Shown here: piece by piece, positions 8,408 through 16,986 of the stretch
Layout of the letters: the number at the start of each line of letters is the position of its first letter
Numbering within the stretch: the first letter of the stretch is position 1
NCBI RefSeq assembly: GCF_013409205.1
Contig: NZ_JACCAE010000001.1
Coordinates: forward strand, 2,294,001-2,358,000
DNA from: Janibacter cremeus
Lineage (GTDB): Bacteria > Actinomycetota > Actinomycetes > Actinomycetales > Dermatophilaceae
Direction of reading: 5' to 3'
Length of the DNA stretch: 64,000 nucleotides
Made by a program: the position numbers and the translations under genes
Notes under the pieces: model-generated
What the model was told of the DNA's origin: nothing
Databases searched by the model: none
What the model saw: only the letters and a program-made list of their open reading frames with translations

Positions 8408-11400
8408 GGTCGGGTCGATCGGCGGTGCGGTCGTCGCGTCGCCAGGGGCGCGCAGGGCTGCAACGAGGGGTGGCGCAGGGCGTCATCGTGAGCCTGGTGG
8501 TCGGTCTCCTCGCGGTGCTGGCGATCCGCCATGACGGGTCGCCGATCAATGACGTCGAGCTGAACTCCGGCGGGGTGTGGGTCTCCAACCAGGACCTGCA
8601 GATGATGGCGCGGTTGAACTCGCAGTCCAAGGAACTCGAGATGGGGATCCTGACCTCTGCGACGAGCGACGTGATCTTCCAGCAAGGTGCGAGCGTTCAG
8701 ACCCTCGACCCCGGGGGCGGCAACGGGGAGCAGACGCTGCGGGTGGCGGACCCGGTGACGGGGTCCGCCGAGGGCATCGACGTGCCGGGGTCGTTCGACG
8801 TGTCGGTCGGTGGCGGTGTCGTCGGCCTCGTCGACCGCGAGTCCGGTCGGGTGTGGATCCGGCGGGTCGACCAGCTGCCGGGGTTCACCACGGACTCGCC
8901 GCACGACTTCACGATCTCACCGCGCAGTGGCGTGGTGGTCTCCCGTGACGGGACGGCCTTGGTGGCGGACCGCCGCTCCGGTGTGGTGACCGAGTACCGA
9001 CTGGACGTCTCGGGGACGCCGGTGGAGCAGGACACGATCGACTTCGAGACGGAGTTCACCGACGACGCGGAGTTCTCGGCGGTCGGGGACGTTCCGGTGG
9101 CCCTCCAGGAGGGGAAGCTGCTGCGGCCCGGCGCGGATCCGGTGGCGGTCAGCGGTCAGGATCCGGTGCTGCAGGCAGTGGGCCCTGCGTCGCCGACCGT
9201 GTGGGTCGCCTCGGACGAGGGGCTGTGGCGCACCGACCTGTCCGGCGGCGACCTGACCCAGGAGTCGGTGGTCGAGGCCGGCGGCGCGCCTGCGCCACCG
9301 GTGAACGTGGCCGAGTGCGTCCACGCGGCCTGGGCAGCGCCGGGTGAGGACAACTACCAGCGCACGTGCGCGGACGGTGACGCCCCCTTCGTCGCCGAGA
9401 TCGAGCCGCTGGGCGCGACTGCCGATCTGGTCTTCCGGGCCAACCGCGACGTGGTCGTCATCAATGACGTGGCCACCGGCAGTGCATGGCTGGTGGAGCA
9501 GAACGGCTTGACGCAGGTCGACAACTGGCCGTCGGTGAACCCGAATGCTCGGGACCCGCAGGTGGCCGAGGCCTCCGACGAGAAGGCGGACACGAAGCGG
9601 AACAAGCCGCCGCAGGCCGTGGATGACGAGTTCGGGGCGAGGCCCGGGACGACGGTGGTGTTGCCGGTGACGCTCAACGACATCGACCCCGACGGGGACA
9701 TCCTGACGTTGACCCAACCGCCCGCATCGAACGAGCAGGCCAGTTTCAGCGTCACGGGTGGCGGCACACAGGTCCAGGCGCAGCTCGCCCCCGACGTGGA
9801 GGGGTCCCTCTCCTTCAAGTACGAGATCTCGGACGGTCGGCCGGAGAATCCACCGTCAGAGGCGACGGTGACGCTGAAGATCTTCGATGACGAGGTCGAC
9901 AAGAAGCCGGTGCTGATCGAGGGGCAGGACAACGAGCTGGTGGTGGCGGCAGGCCACGAGGCATCGTTGAACGTCCTGCCGGCGTGGATCGACCCGGAGG
10001 GCGACTCGTTGGCCCTCGTCGATGCCAACAGCGACGGTGGCGATGTCGGCTTCCGCCCCGACGGGACGATTGACTTCCTGGACAAGGGCGGGAGCGAGGG
10101 CCGCAAGAAGATCGACTTCGTGGTGCAGGGGGGCGAGGCGACGGCCAAGGGGACCGTGGCGGTCACGGTCGTGGATCCGGAGAAGGCACAACCGCAGGCG
10201 GTGGCGGATCGATTCTCAGGGCAGGTCGGCTCATCGATCCTGCTGGAGCCCTTGGCCAACGACACCGACCCGCTGGGTGGGCAGATGACGGTGCCGCGGC
10301 TGCAGGTCGTGGCCGGGGGAGCTGCGAAGGTGTCCGAGGACCCTGACCGGGGGACGGTCACCTTCCAGGCCGACCGGCACGGGACGTACTACCTCGAGTA
10401 CGAAGCCGCGAGCGCGAACGGCCAGGCCTCGGACACAGCGCTGATCCGGGTCGACGTGGTTCCGCGGACGGCGAAGAACCGGCCACCGGTCGCGACCCGT
10501 GATGTGGCGGCGGTGCAGTCGGACGGGTCCGTGCTGGTCGACGTGTTGGCCAACGACGTGGACCCCGATGGTGACGTCATGGTCGTCCAGGGGATCGAGA
10601 TCCCGCCGAAGTGGCAGGACTCCGTGACGGCGTCGTTGATCGACAAGCGCTTCGTCCGAGTGGAGGTGTCGGGTGATCTGAAGGATGCCGACACGAACCC
10701 GTCGTTCGAATACCTGCTCTCCGATGGCCGCAGCGAGCAGGTCTCGGGTGAGGTGTCGGTGGTGCTCGCCGACACCCTGGAGAACCGTCCACCGGTGGCA
10801 CGTGAGGATGTCGTGACGGTGCGGGCCGGGACCCTGGTGACCATCCCGGTGCTGGACAACGACGAGGACCCGGATGGGGACTCGCTCTCGGTCTACCAAC
10901 AGGATCTGTTCGATGTCGACTCGCACACCGACTGGGTCGGCGAGGGCGAGGTGCCGATCGTCGCGACGGGTGAGGGCATCCGGGTGATGGTGCCTGATGA
11001 CGGCACCACGCAGATGCAGATCGGGTACGGAGTGCGTGACCGGGAGCAGGCGCGTGCAGATGCACGGCTCGTGCTCAACATCACGCCGGACGACCCCGAG
11101 ACGAACCGTCCTCCCGAGCCGCGGCCGATCGAGGACCGGACCGTGTCCGGTCAGCGGATCCGGGTCCCGGTGGACATCTTCGGCGCCGACCCTGACGGTG
11201 ATCCGGTGGTGTACACGGGCCTGGTGGAGCCGCCCCGGTTCGGACGGATCGTGAAGTCGGGCGCCGGGTGGTTCGAGTACGAGCCGTTCAAGGGGGAGAA
11301 GAACACCGGTACGGATACTTTCAAGATCCGGGTCAGTGACCCGTACGGGGCCTCGGGGATTGCTGAGGTGCGCATCGGGGTGGCGCCGCGCAGTCCGGTC

Positions 11401-14400
11401 AACCAGGCGCCGGCGGCGCTGGACGACCACCTGCTCGTCAAGCCGGGGCTGACGGTCCAGTACCCGGTGACGGCCAACGACTCCGACCCCGATGGCGACC
11501 CCCTGATCCTCGAGGAGGACCGCTTCAGTGCTCCTGACGGTGTCGAGGCACGCGTGGTGGACCAGTTCGTGGAGATGGAGGTTCCGGAGCTGAGAGATCA
11601 GTCGGAGGTGAACAAGGGAGCCTTCTACTCGATCACCGACGGCTTGGGGACCTCGTCCTCGGCACTGTTCACGGTGACCGCTCGCGAGGATGCCCCCGAT
11701 CACGCGCCGCTGGCGTCTGATGACGTGGTGACCAGTGAGCAGATGGCCGGCAAGACGGCCGGGGACACCGTCACGGTCGACGTGTTGGCCAATGACGGAG
11801 ACCTCGACGGTTCGGTCGATGAGCTGCAGTTGGAGGCGGTGGGGAAGGGGGCGCAGGTCGACGGACGAAAGTTGCAGGTCACGTTGCGACCCGAGGGCCG
11901 CACCGTCCCGTACAAGGTGACCGACAAGACCGATCAGTACTCGTTCGGGTTCGTCTACGTGGCGGGTACGGAGAAGATGCCGCCACAGCTGAACACGGCT
12001 GCGGTGCCGGTCGAGGCCATCGCCGGTGAGGACACGGCGATCTCGTTGGCTGACGTGGTGATCGTGCGGGACGGCCGTACGCCGAAGGTGGCTCGCACCG
12101 ACCGCATCACCTCCAGCAACGGTGACACCACGTCCGACGGTCTGGAGGACCTGACCTTCCGCGCGCCTCCCGCGTACCACGGTCCTGCCTCCGTGACGCT
12201 GGATGTCATCGACGGGGAGGACCTGAACGACCCGACCGGCCTGTCCTCGCAGATCACGATCCCGATCACGGTGCTGCCCTCGGGCAACCTGCCTCCGCAG
12301 GTGCGTTCGACCAGTGTGGTCGTACGTGCCGGTGGCCAGGCGCGGACCGTGGACCTGGACCGGTTGGCCACCGACGTCAACGAGGACGAGTTGAGCTTCG
12401 ACGTCAAGGGTGCTCGCGACGGCGTCGAGGTCGACATCGAGGACAACGTGCTCGCGGTCTCCGCCGACAAGAGCGCGCCCAGCGGCCAGGTCGACCTGGA
12501 GGTGTCGGCGTCGGACGGATCGGCCGACCCCCAGAGCGGTCAGGTGACGGTGACGGTCATCGGACTTCCCGAGGACGACGAGGGCGAGGACGAGGTCGAC
12601 ACGGTGGCGCCGCCGATGGAACTGACTCCACTGCGGATCGCCGACGCGGAGGCCGGCGAGCCGGTGACCGTGGACGTGAGTGACGCGGTCGCGTTCGACC
12701 CGTTCCCGGGCAAGAGCAAGAAGGTGACCTTCGCCTCGGCCACGGGTCCCGCCGGTGACACGTCCACATCCGGGTCGAACATCATCGTCACCCCGACCGG
12801 CGCGGGCAAGGTCGTGGTGACCTACCGCCTCGATGACGGTTCCGGTGAGCCCTCCCGGGAGGCCGAGGGTCGGGTGGTGATCGTGGTCGCCGACGTGCCC
12901 GCGGCACCTCCGCCTCCGACGGCGGTCGAGGGGGGACCGGACTCGGTGCAGCTGACCTGGCGGGCACCCGACGACCAGGGCAGCCCGATCCAGCACTACC
13001 TCGTGCGACGCGCCGGCTCCGACGACTCCACGCGGTGCGTGGCGACGCAGTGCACCATCCAGGGGCTGGACGCGGGCAAGGAGTACCGGTTCACCGTCAC
13101 CGCGGTCAACGGTCTCGGCGAAGGGGAGCCGAGCCCCCCTTCGTCCCCGGTCACGCCCGACACGGTCCCCGGCACGATGGTCGCGCCGGTTGTCCAAGGT
13201 GATGACCTGACCAACCGTGACGGCAAGTTGCGGCTGTCCTGGGGGACCGCGTCCAACGAGGGATCGGACATCACCAAGTACGAACTGCAGTCGAGCCCGA
13301 GCAGCAGCGTGAGGTCGGTGGGGCCGGAGCAACAGGAGATGGTCTGGGACGGTCTGGCCAACGGTACGTCGTACCGATTCCGGGTCAGGGCGGTCAATGA
13401 CCGTGGCCCCGGTGTGTGGTCGCCGTGGTCGGATACGCAGACACCGTTCACCAAGCCCAACCAGATGCCACCGCCCAGCCTGAGTGCGGCCGGCAATGAC
13501 GACGGCGACGGCGACGGGTACCTCGAGGTCTCCTGGCCCACGCCACAGTCGCCGGCCGACGGCCATGACGACGTCACGGGCTTCGAGGTCCGCGTCTACC
13601 GGGGTGGAGGCAAGGAGCCGGTCGCAGCCAAGCCCGTCACCGGGAACAGCACCAGTTTCACCGTGCCCAACGGGCACTCCTACACGGCCGTGGTACGCGG
13701 CACCAACCGTGCGGGGAAGTCGGGCTGGTCGGGCCGGTCCGGTGCCGTGACGACGTGGGACCGTGCGTCGAAACCGACCAGCATCAGCAAGGCCGACGAC
13801 TGCGTGAAGTGCTTGGAGTCGAAGAGCTCCTATCGCGGCAAGGTGCAGTTCACCACTCCCAGCGACAACGGCGGCTATCCCGTGACCGAATACCGCTACA
13901 AGACGTCGGACGGCACCACCGGGACCTGGACCGGCCTGGATCGCGGTGAAGGAGTCCGGGTCACCGCCACCCTTCCCTTCAATTCCAAGGGGCAGGGCCA
14001 GTCGGTGACGATCACCCCGGTCACCAACCCAGAGGGCCAGGGTTCCACCAGTGGCGCCTCCAGCGCCGGCGGTACCTTCAACCCCTACGCGAAGCCGTAC
14101 TTCAGGAGCACCAGCAAGAATGCCGGTTACCGCGATGCGGTGTTCTCCTACGTCTGCGAAGGCAACGGCCGAGCCATCAAGAGTTTTGTGGCCACCCGCT
14201 CCGACACCGGCACACAGAAGAAGCCGGACTGCAACAACGGGTCCGCGGTCGTGCACTGGGGTAACCCCGATCCCATCCAGGGCGGTTCGCGCATCGGCAC
14301 CAAGGCGACGTTCACCACCACTGCGGGCGCCAAGGCATCGCACGACTCGGGCTCCGTCCGGGTCGACGACCCGACGATCAACGCCTCCGTGCACAAGCGG

Positions 14401-14697
14401 AGCGCTACGGGCGACTGCAAGGACCCCTGCTACCGCGTCCAGATCTCGCTCGACGGTCTTGTGGCCAAGGACAACCCCTACACCGTCAGTGGCGTCGGCA
14501 CGGGAGGTGGCTGTCCCGGTCCCTTCGACCGGCCCAAGGGCTTGCGAGTGGGATCCGACGGGCGGGTGACCGACTCGCGGACGTGGGTCATCACCGGCAA
14601 GTACTGCTCCGGAACGAAACTGACCGTCAAGTACGACATCAACTATCCCGGGGGCGGCGGCACCCGAACGTTCTCCGATTCCGTGAAGGTTCCCTGA
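8404..14697 (+). CDS. Giant (2,097-residue) membrane-anchored Ig-like/FN3 repeat protein
   Basis: It starts with a short basic cytosolic tail and one transmembrane helix (about 26-41), so the rest should be extracytoplasmic. Residues about 50-390 are beta-rich and propeller-like. From about 400 follow roughly nine Ig/cadherin-like repeats of the form NxPPxAxDD...VLANDxDPDGDxL, whose acidic DPDGD motif suggests calcium binding. Then come three or four FN3 modules (about 1500-1800; for example SVQLTWRAPDDQGSPIQHYLVRR, GKEYRFTVTAVNGLGEGEPSPP). The C-terminal 280 residues carry many cysteines (DDCVKC, CEGNGR, KPDCNN, GDCKDPC, GGCPG, GKYCSG), probably disulfide-bonded. The start is GTG 8404, overlapping the upstream stop. 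In family terms it is an actinobacterial Ig-like/FN3 protein usually linked to MoxR-DUF58-FtsK genes; its function is not established. Confidence 0.88.
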   Translation: MRSGRSAVRSSRRQGRAGLQRGVAQGVIVSLVVGLLAVLAIRHDGSPINDVELNSGGVWVSNQDLQMMARLNSQSKELEMGILTSATSDVIFQQGASVQTLDPGGGNGEQTLRVADPVTGSAEGIDVPGSFDVSVGGGVVGLVDRESGRVWIRRVDQLPGFTTDSPHDFTISPRSGVVVSRDGTALVADRRSGVVTEYRLDVSGTPVEQDTIDFETEFTDDAEFSAVGDVPVALQEGKLLRPGADPVAVSGQDPVLQAVGPASPTVWVASDEGLWRTDLSGGDLTQESVVEAGGAPAPPVNVAECVHAAWAAPGEDNYQRTCADGDAPFVAEIEPLGATADLVFRANRDVVVINDVATGSAWLVEQNGLTQVDNWPSVNPNARDPQVAEASDEKADTKRNKPPQAVDDEFGARPGTTVVLPVTLNDIDPDGDILTLTQPPASNEQASFSVTGGGTQVQAQLAPDVEGSLSFKYEISDGRPENPPSEATVTLKIFDDEVDKKPVLIEGQDNELVVAAGHEASLNVLPAWIDPEGDSLALVDANSDGGDVGFRPDGTIDFLDKGGSEGRKKIDFVVQGGEATAKGTVAVTVVDPEKAQPQAVADRFSGQVGSSILLEPLANDTDPLGGQMTVPRLQVVAGGAAKVSEDPDRGTVTFQADRHGTYYLEYEAASANGQASDTALIRVDVVPRTAKNRPPVATRDVAAVQSDGSVLVDVLANDVDPDGDVMVVQGIEIPPKWQDSVTASLIDKRFVRVEVSGDLKDADTNPSFEYLLSDGRSEQVSGEVSVVLADTLENRPPVAREDVVTVRAGTLVTIPVLDNDEDPDGDSLSVYQQDLFDVDSHTDWVGEGEVPIVATGEGIRVMVPDDGTTQMQIGYGVRDREQARADARLVLNITPDDPETNRPPEPRPIEDRTVSGQRIRVPVDIFGADPDGDPVVYTGLVEPPRFGRIVKSGAGWFEYEPFKGEKNTGTDTFKIRVSDPYGASGIAEVRIGVAPRSPVNQAPAALDDHLLVKPGLTVQYPVTANDSDPDGDPLILEEDRFSAPDGVEARVVDQFVEMEVPELRDQSEVNKGAFYSITDGLGTSSSALFTVTAREDAPDHAPLASDDVVTSEQMAGKTAGDTVTVDVLANDGDLDGSVDELQLEAVGKGAQVDGRKLQVTLRPEGRTVPYKVTDKTDQYSFGFVYVAGTEKMPPQLNTAAVPVEAIAGEDTAISLADVVIVRDGRTPKVARTDRITSSNGDTTSDGLEDLTFRAPPAYHGPASVTLDVIDGEDLNDPTGLSSQITIPITVLPSGNLPPQVRSTSVVVRAGGQARTVDLDRLATDVNEDELSFDVKGARDGVEVDIEDNVLAVSADKSAPSGQVDLEVSASDGSADPQSGQVTVTVIGLPEDDEGEDEVDTVAPPMELTPLRIADAEAGEPVTVDVSDAVAFDPFPGKSKKVTFASATGPAGDTSTSGSNIIVTPTGAGKVVVTYRLDDGSGEPSREAEGRVVIVVADVPAAPPPPTAVEGGPDSVQLTWRAPDDQGSPIQHYLVRRAGSDDSTRCVATQCTIQGLDAGKEYRFTVTAVNGLGEGEPSPPSSPVTPDTVPGTMVAPVVQGDDLTNRDGKLRLSWGTASNEGSDITKYELQSSPSSSVRSVGPEQQEMVWDGLANGTSYRFRVRAVNDRGPGVWSPWSDTQTPFTKPNQMPPPSLSAAGNDDGDGDGYLEVSWPTPQSPADGHDDVTGFEVRVYRGGGKEPVAAKPVTGNSTSFTVPNGHSYTAVVRGTNRAGKSGWSGRSGAVTTWDRASKPTSISKADDCVKCLESKSSYRGKVQFTTPSDNGGYPVTEYRYKTSDGTTGTWTGLDRGEGVRVTATLPFNSKGQGQSVTITPVTNPEGQGSTSGASSAGGTFNPYAKPYFRSTSKNAGYRDAVFSYVCEGNGRAIKSFVATRSDTGTQKKPDCNNGSAVVHWGNPDPIQGGSRIGTKATFTTTAGAKASHDSGSVRVDDPTINASVHKRSATGDCKDPCYRVQISLDGLVAKDNPYTVSGVGTGGGCPGPFDRPKGLRVGSDGRVTDSRTWVITGKYCSGTKLTVKYDINYPGGGGTRTFSDSVKVP

Positions 14698-14725
14698 TGA
14701 TCATCGACGACCACGAGGAGTGGCC

Positions 14726-15697
14726 ATGACCTTGTCGCCCGAACAGACCCAGTGGTTCTCGCAGACGTTCGCCCAGCTGGTGGCGAACGTCGAACGGGCG
14801 GTGGTGGGTAAGCACGAGGTGGTGCAGTTGGCTTTCACGTGCCTGGTCGCCGAGGGGCACCTGCTGCTGGAGGACTTCCCGGGCACGGGAAAGACCTCCC
14901 TGGCGCGCGCGATGGCCGACACCCTGCAGGGGGAGCAGCACCGGATCCAGTTCACACCGGACCTGCTGCCCAGCGACGTGACGGGTGTGACCATCTTCGA
15001 CCAGGCCTCGCAGCGCTTCGAGTTCCGTCGCGGTCCGGTGTTCGCGAACGTGGTGCTGGCCGACGAGATCAACCGCGCCTCGCCCAAGACGCAGTCGGCG
15101 TTGCTGGAGGTGATGGAGGAGCACCAGGTGACCGTCGACGGTGTCACCCACAAGGTGGGTCAGCCCTTCATCGTGATCGCGACCCAGAACCCGATCGAGC
15201 AGGCCGGGACGTATCGGTTGCCGGAGGCGCAGCTGGACCGGTTCCTGATGAAGTCCTCGATCGGGTACCCGGACCACGCCAGCTCGGTCTCGATCCTGTC
15301 GAACCCCAAGGCGGGGCGGCACGGCCGCGGACTGGAGGGGATCATCAGCACCGAGCACGTGGTGAGCATGGTCGGTCTGGCCGAGGAGGTGCATGCCGAC
15401 GAGTCGGTGCTGGAGTACGTCGCCACGATCTGTGCCGAGACCCGCGACGCCGGTGACGTGGTCCTGGGGTGCAGCATCCGCGCGGGGCTGGGACTGATGC
15501 GGGCGGCGAGGGTGTGGGCGGCCGCGTGCGGACGCAACTACGTGCTGCCTGATGACATCAAGCTGTTGGCCCAGCCGGTACTCGCCCACCGCATGGTCCT
15601 CGACCCCGAGGAGGAGTTCCGGGGACTGACCAACGAGAAGGTCATCCGGCGCATCCTCGACTCCGTCGCGGCTCCCCAGGAGCGAGTGTCGGCATGA
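14726..15697 (+). CDS. MoxR-family AAA+ ATPase
   Basis: A 323-residue cytosolic ATPase/chaperone of the MoxR/RavA class. Walker A is GTGKTS (53-58) after EDFP, and Walker B is VVLADEINRASP (109-120). The family signatures FRRGPVFANVVLADEINR and ATQNPIEQAGTYRLPEAQLDRF are complete, and a C-terminal lid domain is present. ATG 14726 is chosen over GTG 14720 because GAGGAG lies exactly 5 bases before it. MoxR ATPases usually act on neighbouring VWA/DUF58 and transglutaminase partners, which follow here with overlaps. Confidence 0.92.
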   Translation: MTLSPEQTQWFSQTFAQLVANVERAVVGKHEVVQLAFTCLVAEGHLLLEDFPGTGKTSLARAMADTLQGEQHRIQFTPDLLPSDVTGVTIFDQASQRFEFRRGPVFANVVLADEINRASPKTQSALLEVMEEHQVTVDGVTHKVGQPFIVIATQNPIEQAGTYRLPEAQLDRFLMKSSIGYPDHASSVSILSNPKAGRHGRGLEGIISTEHVVSMVGLAEEVHADESVLEYVATICAETRDAGDVVLGCSIRAGLGLMRAARVWAAACGRNYVLPDDIKLLAQPVLAHRMVLDPEEEFRGLTNEKVIRRILDSVAAPQERVSA

Positions 15698-16986
15698 AAC
15701 TGGCCCTTCGCGTGCCCGGGGACTCGTGGCGCCGGCGTGCCACGAGTCTTCGACGGCGCGCGGGGGGACGGCTCCTCGAGGCCCGGGACCGGCTGGCGGA
15801 ACGCACCGAGACGCAGCGTGCAGCCGTCCGCCCCGTCACCTCGGTCATCTCCCCGACCGCATGGGTGCTGGCGTGTCTCGTGGTGCTCTGCGTGTGGGCC
15901 GCGGTCCTGTGGCAGTGGGGCGAGGTGTGGTTCGCGGGAGGCTTCCTGGCGCTGGTGCTGCTCCTGGCCATTCCCTTCGTCCTCGGCGGCCACCATGTCG
16001 CAGCCGAGCTCCACCTGGGCCGCAACCGCGTCGTCGTGGGAGCACGGGCCCACGGCAGCCTGGTGGTGACCAACACCTCGAGCCAACGGATCCTCCCGCT
16101 GACGATCCAGCTGCCGGTCGGTCCCACGACGGCCGATTTCGATCTGCCGTCCCTGCACGGCAAGCAACGCCACGAGGAGCTCTTCGCGATCCCCACCAAC
16201 AAGCGGGCGGTCCTGGACCTCGGCCCGGTACTGGCAGTGCGTGCCGACCCCCTGTGGCTGTTGCGCCGCGACCAGACACTCACCGAAGCGGACCTGCTGC
16301 ACGTCCACCCGCGCACCGTCCCGATCGGCAGCTCGTCATCGGGGTTCATCCGGGACCTCGAAGGCAAGACGATCCGCAAGATCTCCGACCACGACGTCGC
16401 CTTCCACGCGCTGCGCGAGTATGTCCCCGGGGACGACCGCCGATTCATCCACTGGAAGACCAGCGCCCGCACCGGCACGCTCATGGTGCGCCAGTTCGAG
16501 GAGACCCGGCGCGCCCACCTGATGCTCGTCCTGAGCACACGCCTGGACGACTACGCCACCGATGACGAGTTCGAGCTGGCCGTCTCCATCGCCGGGTCAC
16601 TGGGTACGCAGACGCTGCGGGACGACCACACGCTCTCGCAGATGACCTCCACCACGCACCTGCGTTCCGAGCACCCCGTGGTGCTGCTGGACCAGCTCGC
16701 TGGTATCGACTACGAGGGGATGGCGCCGCGACTGTCCGAGACGGTGCGCCGCCTCGGGTCGGAGATCTCCGGGGCCAGCATCGCCATGATCGTGGTCGGC
16801 TCCCTCGCGTCCGACGCAGACCTGCGCCGCGCCCGCCGGCACCTGTCACTGGATGTGCGCACCATCGTCGTGCGGGTCGATCCGGGAGCCGAGATCGAGC
16901 TGCGCAGCATGGCCGACGTGGACAGCGCGACCCTGGGTTCGCTCGACGAGTTGCCGATCCTGATGCGAGGGCTCGCCGATGGCTGA
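15694..16986 (+). CDS. DUF58 membrane protein
   Basis: A 430-residue protein. Two adjacent transmembrane helices (about 57-97) are followed by a beta-domain and then the DUF58 signature YVPGDDRRFIHWKTSARTGTLMVRQFE (about 244-270). The downstream part is a VWA-like alpha/beta domain ending in DELPILMRG. Start and stop overlap the neighbouring genes (ATGA at 15694). DUF58 proteins form conserved triads with MoxR ATPases and transglutaminase-like membrane proteins, and this arrangement is intact here. The biochemical role is unknown; adaptor or assembly factor for a membrane complex is the usual inference. Confidence 0.9.
   Translation: MKLALRVPGDSWRRRATSLRRRAGGRLLEARDRLAERTETQRAAVRPVTSVISPTAWVLACLVVLCVWAAVLWQWGEVWFAGGFLALVLLLAIPFVLGGHHVAAELHLGRNRVVVGARAHGSLVVTNTSSQRILPLTIQLPVGPTTADFDLPSLHGKQRHEELFAIPTNKRAVLDLGPVLAVRADPLWLLRRDQTLTEADLLHVHPRTVPIGSSSSGFIRDLEGKTIRKISDHDVAFHALREYVPGDDRRFIHWKTSARTGTLMVRQFEETRRAHLMLVLSTRLDDYATDDEFELAVSIAGSLGTQTLRDDHTLSQMTSTTHLRSEHPVVLLDQLAGIDYEGMAPRLSETVRRLGSEISGASIAMIVVGSLASDADLRRARRHLSLDVRTIVVRVDPGAEIELRSMADVDSATLGSLDELPILMRGLADG

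Noticed and set aside
10231..14394. A 1,387-codon open frame on the minus strand opposite the giant Ig/FN3 gene
   Set aside because: It is His/Arg/Val-rich with no domain pattern and is exactly antisense to a well-supported gene. High-GC third positions keep the opposite frame open.
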